Notes under the pieces: model-generated
What the model was told of the DNA's origin: nothing
Databases searched by the model: none
Seen by the model: the letters and a program-made list of their open reading frames with translations, nothing else
Translations under genes and position numbers: made by a program
Shown here: one piece after another, positions 18,398 through 25,831 of the stretch
Layout of the letters: every line of letters begins with the position of its first letter
Position numbering within the stretch: the first letter of the stretch is position 1
Source: Elusimicrobiota bacterium
Lineage (GTDB): Bacteria; Elusimicrobiota; Elusimicrobia; FEN-1173
Length of the DNA: 64,000 bases
Direction of reading: 5' to 3'
Assembly: GCA_016714745.1 (NCBI GenBank)
Contig: JADKCG010000005.1
Location: forward strand, 62,001-126,000

Positions 18398-19590
18398 TAT
18401 CGATCGACCTCGCCCAACACAATGTCGATGGAACCCAAAATGGCCACCACGTCGGCCACTTTCCAACCCACCAAGATTTCTTGCAGTGTGGCCAAATTAA
18501 TATAAGAGGGAGCGCGAAGATGCAGACGATAGGGGCTCAGCCCCCCGTCCGACACGATGTAGACCCCCAGCAACCCGCGAGCGCCTTCCAACTGGGCGTA
18601 GGCCTCTCCCACAGGGGGACGCAGATTCACTTTCGGGACCTTGCCCATGATCTCGCCCGCCACAATGCCATCCAACGCCTGTTCTAAAATTTTGCAGGAT
18701 TCGGCGATTTCGTCCCGGCGAACCATGTAACGGTCCCAGCAATCACCGTTTTGTCGCACGGCGGGGCTAAATTGAAATTTTGAATAGATCCCGTAGGGGG
18801 CGTCTTTTCGCAGATCGAGCGGAACACCGCTGGCACGCAGGTTGGGACCCGAAACGCCGTAGGCAATGGCCTTCTCTTTCGGGAGCACGCCGATGCCCTT
18901 GGTTCGGTCCATAAAAATAGGGTTGTAGCTCAAAAGATCGTCGTATTCTTTCAGGCAGGCTTGCATATGGGCTACAAATTTTTTGGCCTTCTCCACCCAC
19001 CCCTCTGGCAGATCGTTGGAGACGCCGCCGATCCGAACATAGTTGTAGGTGATGCGAGCGCCGCACAGCTGTTCAAACAAGTCCAAAATCATTTCCCGTT
19101 CCCGGCCGAACGCGTAAAGGAACGGCGTGAAAGCCCCAATGTCGATGCCAAAGGTTCCGATGAAGAGAAGGTGAGAGGCGATCCGGTTCATTTCGCCGGC
19201 GATCACGCGAAGGTATTCCGCCCGCTGGGGGATCTCGACTTTCAACAGTTTCTCGATGGACAAACAGTAGGCCCAATTGTTCAACATGGCGCAGAGATAA
19301 TCATCGCGATCGGTGAGAATGATGAACTGGCCAAAGGTCCGGTTTTCCGCAAGTTTTTCAACACCGCGGTGCAAATACCCCAAGTCCGGCACAGCCCCCG
19401 TCACCGTTTCGCCATCGAGTTTAAGCACCACCCGCAAAACACCGTGGGTGGACGGATGCTGAGGCCCCATGTTAAGGAGCATCTCGTGGTCCGAAATCCG
19501 TTCCATTTTTGTCTCAAACGAAGGACCCGACAGGAGAGAATCCGCCCGTTCGTTCACGGTGCCCGCCGGGGAGGGAAAGGCGGCGGTCAT
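18397..19590 (-). CDS. nuoD: NADH-quinone oxidoreductase subunit D (49 kDa type)
   Basis: Quinone-site subunit related to hydrogenase large subunits. Diagnostic stretches: MLLNMGPQHPSTHGVLRVV (quinone-site HRG region follows as LGYLHRGVEK), LLFIGTFGIDIGAFTPF, GPNLRASGVPLDLRKD and ARGLLGVYIVSDGG. The 397-residue frame has about 28 residues before the conserved core; a later start is possible. Separate from nuoC (not a NuoCD fusion), start overlapping nuoC by 4 bases (ATGA). Confidence 0.96.
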   Translation of the reverse strand: MTAAFPSPAGTVNERADSLLSGPSFETKMERISDHEMLLNMGPQHPSTHGVLRVVLKLDGETVTGAVPDLGYLHRGVEKLAENRTFGQFIILTDRDDYLCAMLNNWAYCLSIEKLLKVEIPQRAEYLRVIAGEMNRIASHLLFIGTFGIDIGAFTPFLYAFGREREMILDLFEQLCGARITYNYVRIGGVSNDLPEGWVEKAKKFVAHMQACLKEYDDLLSYNPIFMDRTKGIGVLPKEKAIAYGVSGPNLRASGVPLDLRKDAPYGIYSKFQFSPAVRQNGDCWDRYMVRRDEIAESCKILEQALDGIVAGEIMGKVPKVNLRPPVGEAYAQLEGARGLLGVYIVSDGGLSPYRLHLRAPSYINLATLQEILVGWKVADVVAILGSIDIVLGEVDR

Positions 19591-20111
19591 TTCACACCCG
19601 GAATTTTTGGCAACCCGATTTCACTGCCGTTATCGTATTTGTCTTGAACGTGGACGTAATCTTTGCGGAGTGGCCAGCCGGGATACCCTTCCCAAAGAAG
19701 GATCCGCTTGTGGTTGGGATGCCCGTCAAATCGAATGCCAAAAAGATCGTATGTTTCTCGCTCTTGCCAATCAGCGGAAGCGTAGAGCGGAGCGATGGAC
19801 GGAACACTGGGCTCCCCCTCGCGCGGAAGGTCCGTTTTAACAAAAATCTGGGTTACTGGTTCTGAAGAACTCATGAAATGGTAAACGAGTTCAAACCGGT
19901 TTTCTTTCACGTAATCCACCGCTGTCATGAAATTAAGGAAATCGAATTTTAGGGTTTTTTTCAAAAAAGAGGCGATGTCCGACACAGATGAAGAGGGGAC
20001 TTTCACTTGAAGTTCATCATTCCCACGAACAAATTTCGGGTCAGGGGAAACCACTTCCATGACGTCAGGAAATTGAGCGCGAACCTGTTCCAAAAGGGTG
20101 ATCTTATCCAT
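19587..20111 (-). CDS. nuoC: NADH-quinone oxidoreductase subunit C (30 kDa type)
   Basis: Peripheral-arm structural subunit without cofactors. Family signature: PLYASADWQERETYDLFGI followed by FDGHPNHKRILLWEGYPGWP and LRKDY. 174 residues. Its ATG overlaps the nuoB stop (TAATG), and its end overlaps nuoD. Confidence 0.95.
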   Translation of the reverse strand: MDKITLLEQVRAQFPDVMEVVSPDPKFVRGNDELQVKVPSSSVSDIASFLKKTLKFDFLNFMTAVDYVKENRFELVYHFMSSSEPVTQIFVKTDLPREGEPSVPSIAPLYASADWQERETYDLFGIRFDGHPNHKRILLWEGYPGWPLRKDYVHVQDKYDNGSEIGLPKIPGVK

Positions 20112-20635
20112 TACCCCGCCTTCGCGAGACGACGCGCCGCAGAGGTCGCGTCAATCTTGTTCTGCAAAGCGAGAATCGCGTTCAAAAGGGCTTCGGGACG
20201 GGGCGGACAGCCGGGAATGTAGAGATCCACGGGGATAATGCGGTCCACCCCCTTCACAACAGAATACGAGTCATAGTAGGGCCCACCGCAATTGGCACAG
20301 GCGCCCATGGAAATAACAAAACGAGGATCCGGCATTTGGTTGTAAAGTTTTTCGATGGCGGGCGCCATTTTTTTTGTCACGGTCCCCGCGATGATCATCA
20401 GGTCCGCTTGTCGAGGAGACGGACGGGGAATCACGCCCAACCGGTTAACATCGAACCGCGTGCCATAGGCCGCCATCATTTCAATGGCGCAACAGGCCAA
20501 ACCAAAAGTCAGAGGCCAAATGCTGGATTTCCGTGCCCAGTCAATAAAAAAGTCGACAGTGGTCATGCTGATGTCGGCCATCCCGGGAACTTTATAAATC
20601 GTCGCAGGAAGAACTTTCTCTTGAATTATTCCCAT
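20111..20635 (-). CDS. nuoB: NADH-quinone oxidoreductase subunit B (cluster N2)
   Basis: Holds the terminal 4Fe-4S cluster N2 next to the quinone site. All four ligands are visible: TFGLACCAIEMM (adjacent cysteines), MGACANCGGPYYDSYSV and IPGCPPRPEALL. Start chosen at the ATG at 20635 (MGIIQEKVLP), 10 bases inside the 3' end of nuoA; the frame open to 20746 lies within nuoA and adds nothing conserved. 174 residues. Confidence 0.96.
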   Translation of the reverse strand: MGIIQEKVLPATIYKVPGMADISMTTVDFFIDWARKSSIWPLTFGLACCAIEMMAAYGTRFDVNRLGVIPRPSPRQADLMIIAGTVTKKMAPAIEKLYNQMPDPRFVISMGACANCGGPYYDSYSVVKGVDRIIPVDLYIPGCPPRPEALLNAILALQNKIDATSAARRLAKAG

Positions 20636-20979
20636 TTCAATGCCCCATGACGCCAAGCGTAGATCAACCCCACAAACAAAAGGCCCACAAAAACCATCAC
20701 TTCCACATACCCTTCCAGCCCCAACGTCTGAAACTGAACCGCCCAAGGGAACACAAAAAGCGCTTCCACATCAAAAATCACAAAGATCAACGCGAAAACA
20801 TAAAACCGGATGTTCGGAGAGACCCAGGCCCCCCCCACGGGCTCCATGCCGCATTCGTAGGCCGTGAGGTCTTTTTTAACCCCCCGCTCGCTGACCAATG
20901 CCGCCACACCCAATAAGATGGGAAAGAACACCGCCGCGATCAACGCAAAAATGAGGATGTGGAAATAATCGAACGCCAT
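20626..20979 (-). CDS. nuoA: NADH-quinone oxidoreductase subunit A
   Basis: Three-helix membrane subunit. Conserved: AYECGMEPVG, RFYVFALIFVIFDVEALFVFPWA. Start at the ATG at 20979 (MAFDYFHILIF) overlapping the menG stop (TAATGG). 117 residues. First nuo gene of the cluster. nuoE, nuoF and nuoG, which would bind and oxidise NADH, are not in the window, so the operon is of the eleven-subunit kind. Confidence 0.95.
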   Translation of the reverse strand: MAFDYFHILIFALIAAVFFPILLGVAALVSERGVKKDLTAYECGMEPVGGAWVSPNIRFYVFALIFVIFDVEALFVFPWAVQFQTLGLEGYVEVMVFVGLLFVGLIYAWRHGALKWE

Positions 20980-21674
20980 TATTTTTTCCCTATAAAAAGA
21001 GAGACAATTCCGCCCCAGAGAGGGCGGCACTCAAAACTAGAAAACCCATTGTCGAGAAAGACCCGCCCCACAACATCGGATGGCGGTAGGGCACGGATAG
21101 AATGGGACAGATACGCCCCGGGCCACTTATTTCCAAACAACCCCCGCCCGAACAAAGGCAACAATGTGCGGCTGTAGATCCCATGCCCCCAACGAATGAA
21201 GATATTCCGCGGCCGGGTGAGGTCCAAAAAAACCGCCCGCCCCCCCACCTCGAGAACCCTGGAAACTTCGCGGAGGGCCGGCGCCATCACCCCGCCCACA
21301 AACAGGTTTCTTAAGACAAAGGCTGAAACGACGGAATTAAAAACCCCCGTAATAAAGGGCAACTGATTCCCATTGCCTTGCACCCAAGCCGGGAAAATCG
21401 ATTCCCCCCCTGTTCGCCCAACGTCCAACATGGCCAGGCTTAAATCCAAGCCAACAACAAATGGCCGGTGGATTGAACCTTCAATAAATCGAAGAGCCAA
21501 ATCCCCCGTGCCAGTGCCCAGATCAAGAACACGCCGGGCGGCGCCCACCTCGTTGACCACACACCGCCGCCACCGATCATCCAACCCCAAACTGGACCAA
21601 CGGTTAAATAGCCGGTAACGCGGTGCCAGGGCAGAAAACATTTGCCCGATGGCCTCTGTGGGAACGCCGTTCAT
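20979..21674 (-). CDS. Quinone-biosynthesis C-methyltransferase (MenG/UbiE family)
   Basis: SAM-dependent methylation of demethylmenaquinone or a related quinone precursor. SAM motif VLDLGTGTGDLALRF (about residues 49-63) with the acidic VVGLDLSLAMLDVG, post-motif NQLPFITGVFNSVVSAFVLRN and LEVGGRAVFLDLTRP; the N-terminus MFSALAPRYRLFNRWSSLG is typical. 231 residues. It overlaps nuoA by one base, tying quinone maturation to complex I expression. Whether the substrate is a menaquinone or ubiquinone precursor cannot be told from sequence. Confidence 0.9.
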   Translation of the reverse strand: MNGVPTEAIGQMFSALAPRYRLFNRWSSLGLDDRWRRCVVNEVGAARRVLDLGTGTGDLALRFIEGSIHRPFVVGLDLSLAMLDVGRTGGESIFPAWVQGNGNQLPFITGVFNSVVSAFVLRNLFVGGVMAPALREVSRVLEVGGRAVFLDLTRPRNIFIRWGHGIYSRTLLPLFGRGLFGNKWPGAYLSHSIRALPPSDVVGRVFLDNGFSSFECRPLWGGIVSLFIGKK

Positions 21675-21710
21675 GTGGTGTAGCCCGGGTTAACGGGCAC
21701 TTCTAATATC

Positions 21711-21726
21711 GCCCCATAAATGGGGC
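21711..21726. repeat. REP-like palindrome, copy D, after the histone gene
   Basis: Perfect GCCCCAT-AA-ATGGGGC followed by AACTAC. It lies between the histone stop and menG, with a second hairpin GCCCG-GGTTAA-CGGGC at 21683-21698, so the pair may end or protect the histone transcript. Confidence 0.65.
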
Positions 21727-21743
21727 AACTACAAAACCCAACT

Positions 21744-21926
21744 TTAGGCGAGATCTTCCACGCCCAAGGTCTTTTTCTTGCCCTCAGCGGTGACTTTCGC
21801 CACAGACGCGTTCACAAGATCTTCCACTTTCTTTGACAAGGCGTCAATGTAGTCCCCGCCCGTCCGCAGTCCTTTCTCTTTAACCGCTTTCTTAACTTTG
21901 CTAACCACAACGAAGTTCTCAGCCAT
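21744..21926 (-). CDS. Minimal bacterial histone-fold protein (HBb-like, 60 residues)
   Basis: Predicted DNA-binding protein made of a single histone fold. Visible layout: helix 1 VVVSKVKKAVKEKG, loop LRTGGD, long helix 2 YIDALSKKVEDLVNASVAKV, then the histone-style loop GKKKTLGVEDLA, which matches the RKT-x-x-x-ED ending of archaeal histones and of the Bdellovibrio histone Bd0055. It lacks tails, like those bacterial histones. The ATG at 21926 has an AAGGGG site 7 bases upstream. A longer frame to 22049 overlaps the neighbour and is rejected. A strong sigma-70 promoter lies directly upstream (21963-21991), suggesting abundant, independent expression. Residue pattern, not a search, supports the call. 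Confidence 0.82.
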   Translation of the reverse strand: MAENFVVVSKVKKAVKEKGLRTGGDYIDALSKKVEDLVNASVAKVTAEGKKKTLGVEDLA

Positions 21927-21962
21927 GGGAAACCCCTTCAATGAAGTGTAGGAAGAAACCGG

Positions 21963-21991
21963 ATTAAATGAATTTATGGGTTTGTTGTCAA
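21963..21991 (-). promoter_or_regulatory. Sigma-70 promoter of the histone gene
   Basis: On the minus strand TTGACA (21991-21986), 17-base spacer, TTTAAT (21968-21963). It overlaps the last codon of the upstream moeB-like gene and sits 37 bases before the histone start codon. Confidence 0.7.
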
Positions 21992-22755
21992 TGCAGGGCG
22001 CCTGGCTTTTCTGCACAAACCGGGCAATTTCGTCGCCGCACCACTCCACGCTCGCGGACCCGCATTTTTATAAAGTCCATCCCCCAGAACCGCCCTGACA
22101 GGGACTCTCCCTTGCCCAAAAGGACTTTAAGGGCTTCGGTGGCCATCATCGTCCCAATCGTTCCCGCAACGGACCCCATAATTCCCGCGTTGGAACAGGA
22201 CTGGGCCAGCGCGGGGTCTGGGGGTTCGGGGAACAGGCACTGGTAACAGGCCGTTTTCCCTGAAAAAACCGTCATTAACTGACCTTCCCACCGAAGCACA
22301 GCGCCCCACACCAGCGGGATTTTGTGCGCCACACAGGCGGCGTTGACAGCGTAACGGGTTTCGAAATTGTCGGAACCGTCGAGGACCAGGTCACACCCGG
22401 CGAGAAGACGATCGGCATTGGCGGAGGTGAAACGTGTTTTCTTGGCCAATACTTTGACGCCCGGGTTGAGCGAGATCAGTTTTTCCCGCGCCGACAGAAC
22501 TTTGGCCTTCCCCATATCCTGCGTAAAATGGAGGATCTGCCGTTGCAAATTGGAGAGGTCCACAGCGTCGTTGTCAACAATCACCAAGGTTCCCACTCCC
22601 GCCGCCGCCAAATACAGCGCCGCCGGCGACCCCAGCCCCCCCCCGCCGACCAAAAGCACCCGCGCGCTTTTCAGCCGTTTCTGCCCTTCCCCCCCCACCT
22701 CAGGGAGAATGATCTGGCGGGAATACCGCTCGATGTCTTTGTTTTTAATTTTCAA
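21988..22755 (-). CDS. MoeB/ThiF/HesA-family E1-like adenylyltransferase (no rhodanese domain)
   Basis: Activates the C-terminal glycine of a ubiquitin-like sulfur carrier with ATP. The 255-residue protein has the nucleotide loop VGGGGLGSPAALYL, the arginine-finger region LSNLQRQILH, DLVLDGSDNFETRY, and the zinc pairs CYQC and CPVC. It starts at a TTG (22755) with GAGG 8 bases upstream, within a small GAGGT/ACCTC palindrome. It is the second such enzyme in the window; the other (26873-28030) carries a rhodanese domain. No carrier gene is adjacent, so the substrate (MoaD, ThiS or other) is open. Confidence 0.88.
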   Translation of the reverse strand: MKIKNKDIERYSRQIILPEVGGEGQKRLKSARVLLVGGGGLGSPAALYLAAAGVGTLVIVDNDAVDLSNLQRQILHFTQDMGKAKVLSAREKLISLNPGVKVLAKKTRFTSANADRLLAGCDLVLDGSDNFETRYAVNAACVAHKIPLVWGAVLRWEGQLMTVFSGKTACYQCLFPEPPDPALAQSCSNAGIMGSVAGTIGTMMATEALKVLLGKGESLSGRFWGMDFIKMRVRERGVVRRRNCPVCAEKPGALH

Positions 22756-22768
22756 GAGGTAAACCTCA

Positions 22769-22802
22769 TTATACGTGGTTTATACAAAGTCTACGTATAA
22801 AC
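22769..22802. promoter_or_regulatory. Nested inverted repeats upstream of the moeB-like gene
   Basis: TTATACGT (22769-22776) pairs with ACGTATAA (22793-22800), and GTTTATAC (22778-22785) with GTATAAAC (22795-22802). On the minus strand a TATAAT hexamer lies in the block. Together this looks like a promoter/operator region just before the TTG start at 22755. Confidence 0.45.
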
Positions 22803-22812
22803 TCAAAAAACT

Positions 22813-23244
22813 TTAGAGGGACTCTGGGATGACGTGGAAACCTTCAGCACGAGCCGCGTCACGAAGGCTGTGATCCAAACACACAAACTCGTGGTGATGC
22901 GGCTGATGACGGACCCACACCAGAGCGGCGGCCAATTGAAGAGAATCGGCGGCCCTTAATGGGTGGAGAAAAATAGCGCGCTCGGCCGATTGCCGGAGAT
23001 CTTCCCCAGAAATAATTTCGGTCCATCCTTCAACCAGTCCCTCAATCTGTTCACGAGCGCGGACCACATCGGGGGCCCGCAACAAACCATCCTTTTCACG
23101 CCGAGCCAAAGCGGAGAAACATTCCAACAACGTGCCCCACCAAACGATCATTTGTTCGTCTTGGCGAATCAAATAACGCAAAACACCGGAGCGAGGTTCG
23201 TTCACAATGAGCGGAACAATGGCAGAACTGTCCCAAAACCTCAC
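22813..23244 (-). CDS. vapC: PIN-domain ribonuclease toxin (VapC-like)
   Basis: Predicted RNase toxin, 143 residues. PIN acidic residues are in place: D5 (RFWDSSAIVPL), E in LLECFSAL, D in RAADSLQLAAAL and D in FVCLDHSLRDAA. Its start overlaps the antitoxin gene stop by 4 bases (ATGA), the usual antitoxin-first toxin-antitoxin arrangement. The promoter and operator in front of the antitoxin probably serve both. Confidence 0.9.
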   Translation of the reverse strand: MRFWDSSAIVPLIVNEPRSGVLRYLIRQDEQMIVWWGTLLECFSALARREKDGLLRAPDVVRAREQIEGLVEGWTEIISGEDLRQSAERAIFLHPLRAADSLQLAAALVWVRHQPHHHEFVCLDHSLRDAARAEGFHVIPESL

Positions 23245-23537
23245 CGCCCCTCACTCCTTTCTTGCAGAAGGGCTGAAAGTAACTGCCCTTTGGGATCTTT
23301 CACCCGTGTCCTTCGCCAAAAATTTCGGGGCAACCGTCCGGTCCCGCGACGGATCAGACCCGCCCGTTCCAGCTCATCCAAATCGGCTTGCCCGCGGGTG
23401 GGAGAACACCGCTGAATGGGCACAATTCGGGCGATCGGTTTTCGTCTTTCTGTAACGATAAGCTCTTCCCCCGCCTTAACACGGGCCAAACACCGACTGA
23501 GAGTGGATTTTAATTGTGCCACCGCCGCTGTCGCCAT
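23241..23537 (-). CDS. vapB: Phd/YefM-type antitoxin
   Basis: Antitoxin partner of the PIN toxin, 98 residues. The N-terminal part is the Phd/YefM DNA-binding fold: VAQLKSTLSRCLARVKAGEE followed by LIVTERRKPIARIVPI. The C-terminal 50 residues, basic and less ordered, would wrap the toxin. ATG 23537 has GGAGG 4-5 bases upstream. A consensus promoter with a palindrome over its -10 box lies upstream, consistent with autorepression by the toxin-antitoxin complex. Confidence 0.88.
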   Translation of the reverse strand: MATAAVAQLKSTLSRCLARVKAGEELIVTERRKPIARIVPIQRCSPTRGQADLDELERAGLIRRGTGRLPRNFWRRTRVKDPKGQLLSALLQERSEGR

Positions 23538-23561
23538 AGGACCTCCATAAACAAGTCTATA

Positions 23562-23594
23562 TGACTATTATAGTCACTTAATAGCGATTGTCAA
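23562..23594 (-). promoter_or_regulatory. vapBC promoter with operator palindrome over the -10 box
   Basis: Minus-strand TTGACA (23594-23589), 16-base spacer, TATAAT (23572-23567). The -10 is embedded in a perfect 15-base palindrome TGACTAT-T-ATAGTCA (23562-23576), so repressor binding would block polymerase directly. Confidence 0.8.
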
Positions 23595-23602
23595 CCCTCC
23601 GT

Positions 23603-25831
23603 TTACGCGGCACATTCTCCGACGCCGATGTCGGGTTTGAAGTCGGCGGTTTCACCCCAATCGAAATAGAGGGTGGGGTTTTCGGCGTAGGGCGGGAGGA
23701 TTGTGAATTCTTGAACCAATTCCTTCACGCGAGATTTGCCCACGCGGTCGAACCAGGTTTCGAAAAGTTCCGCCCCTTGTCGTTCGGTTTTATAGGCGCC
23801 GATGACCTTTTTCACAGCGTCGGGGACGCGGCGAGCGGGGAGCGCCGCGATCACTTGGCCAAACCGGGCTTCCCCCTCCTTCGTCGAACCGCCGGCCAAC
23901 ATCATGTAGTGAGGCACAGGGCGATCGCCAATTTTCCGATAGGTTCCGTAGAAACCGAGGCTTCCGATATGGTGTTGGCCGCAACTGTTGGTGCAACCGG
24001 AGATCTTGATATGGATACCTTCCAGGTCGACGTCGGCGGAGAGGCCGTTGGTGAACAGGCCGCCCAAGGCGATGGCCAACTCGCGGGATTTAGTGACGGC
24101 GATTTGGCAGGTGTCTGCGCCGGGGCACCGGGTGATATCGGACAGACGGTTTCCCCCTGCCGTGCCGAGACCCGCCTTGACCAGAGCATTGTAGAGCGTT
24201 GGCAAATGTTCGTTTCGCACCCACCGCAACAGAAAATTCTGTTCGACCGTGGTCCGCAGACGGCCGCCGTTTAAGCGACGGGAGATTTTTGCCAGCTCGC
24301 GCATTTGACCAACGGGAATGTCCCCCAATGGGAGAACCACCGTGGCCCAGCTGTAGCCGGATTGGCGTTGCGGGGCCGCGTTCGTGGCTTTCCAGCGGTC
24401 ATACCCCGGAGCGGGCTTTTCGACGGCCACATCGCTGGGAAGCGCGGGGGCGGATTCTTCGACCACGGGGATCGTCCAATCGATGGAGCCGGCCCGGGTG
24501 GACAAAACAGCCCGACGTTCCGCCTGGAACTTCTTTCGGAACTCGTCCGCTCCCCACTTCTTGACCAAAAATTTGATTCGGGCATGAAGCTTATCTGCCC
24601 GATCGCCGAACCGATCGAAAAGGCGAACCACCGTCTCAATCGTCGGCATCAACTGGTCCGCCGGGGTAAAATCTTCCAGCCGGATCGCCACCTGGGGCGT
24701 GGCCCCCAAACCACCGCCCACATAGGTCCGAAACCCTCGGACACCATTGCGGATTTCGGCCACGAAAGCCATGTCGTGGATGGAAGTTAAAGCATAGTCC
24801 GTTGGTGTGCTTTCAAAAGCGATTTTGAATTTCCGCGGGAGGTTTTGGCTCAGGGGGTTGCGGAGGAAAAACTTAAACGCCGCGTCCGCGTAGGGGGCCA
24901 CGTCGAAAACGTCTTGGGGGTGAACACCCGTATAGGGGTTGGCCGTGATGTTCCGCACAGTATTGCCACATCCTTCGCGGGGGGTCAAACCGGCCTCTGC
25001 CAATCGGCGCATGATCTTGGGAGTGTCTTCCAGGGGCACCATATGAATCTGGAGGTTTTGCCGGGTCGTGAAATGCCCGATTTTTGACGGGGCAAACATG
25101 TCTGTGACGTCCGCCATGGCTTCCAACTGTTCGGGAGTGAGTTTCCCGAACGGGACCTTGATGCGGACCATTTGTTTATCAACCTGGTTTCGAATACCGT
25201 AAATCCCGTTATTCAAACGGAACCGACGGAAATCGTCCATTTCCATTTTCCCGGCTTTTAGGGCGCGGATGTTTTCTTCGACTTGGCGAATTTCGTTTTC
25301 AACGTCATCGGGGAGGACAGTAGACATCGGAGACTCCTTGGTCACTTCAATAACCTCTTCTACGAAAGGGGCTGTTTCTTCGTCACGATACCAGGAACGG
25401 GCTTCGGCAAATTGGCCTTTCTGAACAGAAACAATGACGTTGGACCATCCGGCCAAAAGCGGCTGGGCGGCGTCAGTGGCGCTGGGGCGGGCCGGGTGAT
25501 CGGGATGGGTGTGCAGAACTCCCACCACATCCAGCCCTTCTTTCTCCGCCGCCAACACCACCCGATTGAACTCCGCGGGGTCCATCACGAACTCAAATTG
25601 GCCTTCGGTCTCGGCGCGATTTCCCAAAGTGTCCCGGGCGGTGGCCAAAACGCCGGCCCCTGCTTTCACTTTTTCCCGCAACTGGTTGATCAACGGGACA
25701 AACCGGTCCGCCTGGCGAATCCCGTCAGGAAGAAATCGGCCCAACAGAACCCCGCATCCTTCGTAGGGATAACAGGATTCTGACCAACCCTTGAGAAATG
25801 TCAGGACTGACGAAGTCCAAACCAAACTCAC
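23603..25831 (-). CDS. JAMM metallopeptidase joined to siroheme sulfite/nitrite reductase
   Basis: Two enzymes in one 742-codon frame. Residues 1-170: a JAMM/Mec+-type zinc peptidase with EGCGVLLG and the full metal motif HTHPDHPARPSATD; such enzymes trim residues after the GG of sulfur-carrier proteins. Residues about 170-742: a ferredoxin-type sulfite/nitrite reductase with siroheme/4Fe-4S ligands in CPGADTC and CTNSC plus GQHHIGSLGFYG. I start at the GTG at 25831, overlapping the cysM-like stop by 4 bases. An internal ATG (25327, MSTVLPDDVENEI) has a perfect AAGGAG site 6 bases upstream, so the reductase may also be made separately, or a stop between the two genes may have been lost to an indel. 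Substrate choice, sulfite or nitrite, is inferred from the cysteine-synthesis neighbours. Confidence 0.88.
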   Translation of the reverse strand: MSLVWTSSVLTFLKGWSESCYPYEGCGVLLGRFLPDGIRQADRFVPLINQLREKVKAGAGVLATARDTLGNRAETEGQFEFVMDPAEFNRVVLAAEKEGLDVVGVLHTHPDHPARPSATDAAQPLLAGWSNVIVSVQKGQFAEARSWYRDEETAPFVEEVIEVTKESPMSTVLPDDVENEIRQVEENIRALKAGKMEMDDFRRFRLNNGIYGIRNQVDKQMVRIKVPFGKLTPEQLEAMADVTDMFAPSKIGHFTTRQNLQIHMVPLEDTPKIMRRLAEAGLTPREGCGNTVRNITANPYTGVHPQDVFDVAPYADAAFKFFLRNPLSQNLPRKFKIAFESTPTDYALTSIHDMAFVAEIRNGVRGFRTYVGGGLGATPQVAIRLEDFTPADQLMPTIETVVRLFDRFGDRADKLHARIKFLVKKWGADEFRKKFQAERRAVLSTRAGSIDWTIPVVEESAPALPSDVAVEKPAPGYDRWKATNAAPQRQSGYSWATVVLPLGDIPVGQMRELAKISRRLNGGRLRTTVEQNFLLRWVRNEHLPTLYNALVKAGLGTAGGNRLSDITRCPGADTCQIAVTKSRELAIALGGLFTNGLSADVDLEGIHIKISGCTNSCGQHHIGSLGFYGTYRKIGDRPVPHYMMLAGGSTKEGEARFGQVIAALPARRVPDAVKKVIGAYKTERQGAELFETWFDRVGKSRVKELVQEFTILPPYAENPTLYFDWGETADFKPDIGVGECAA

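Noticed and set aside
22813..23594. vapBC as part of a larger mobile island
   Set aside because: No integrase, transposase or direct-repeat boundary is present; flanking genes belong to ordinary metabolic operons.
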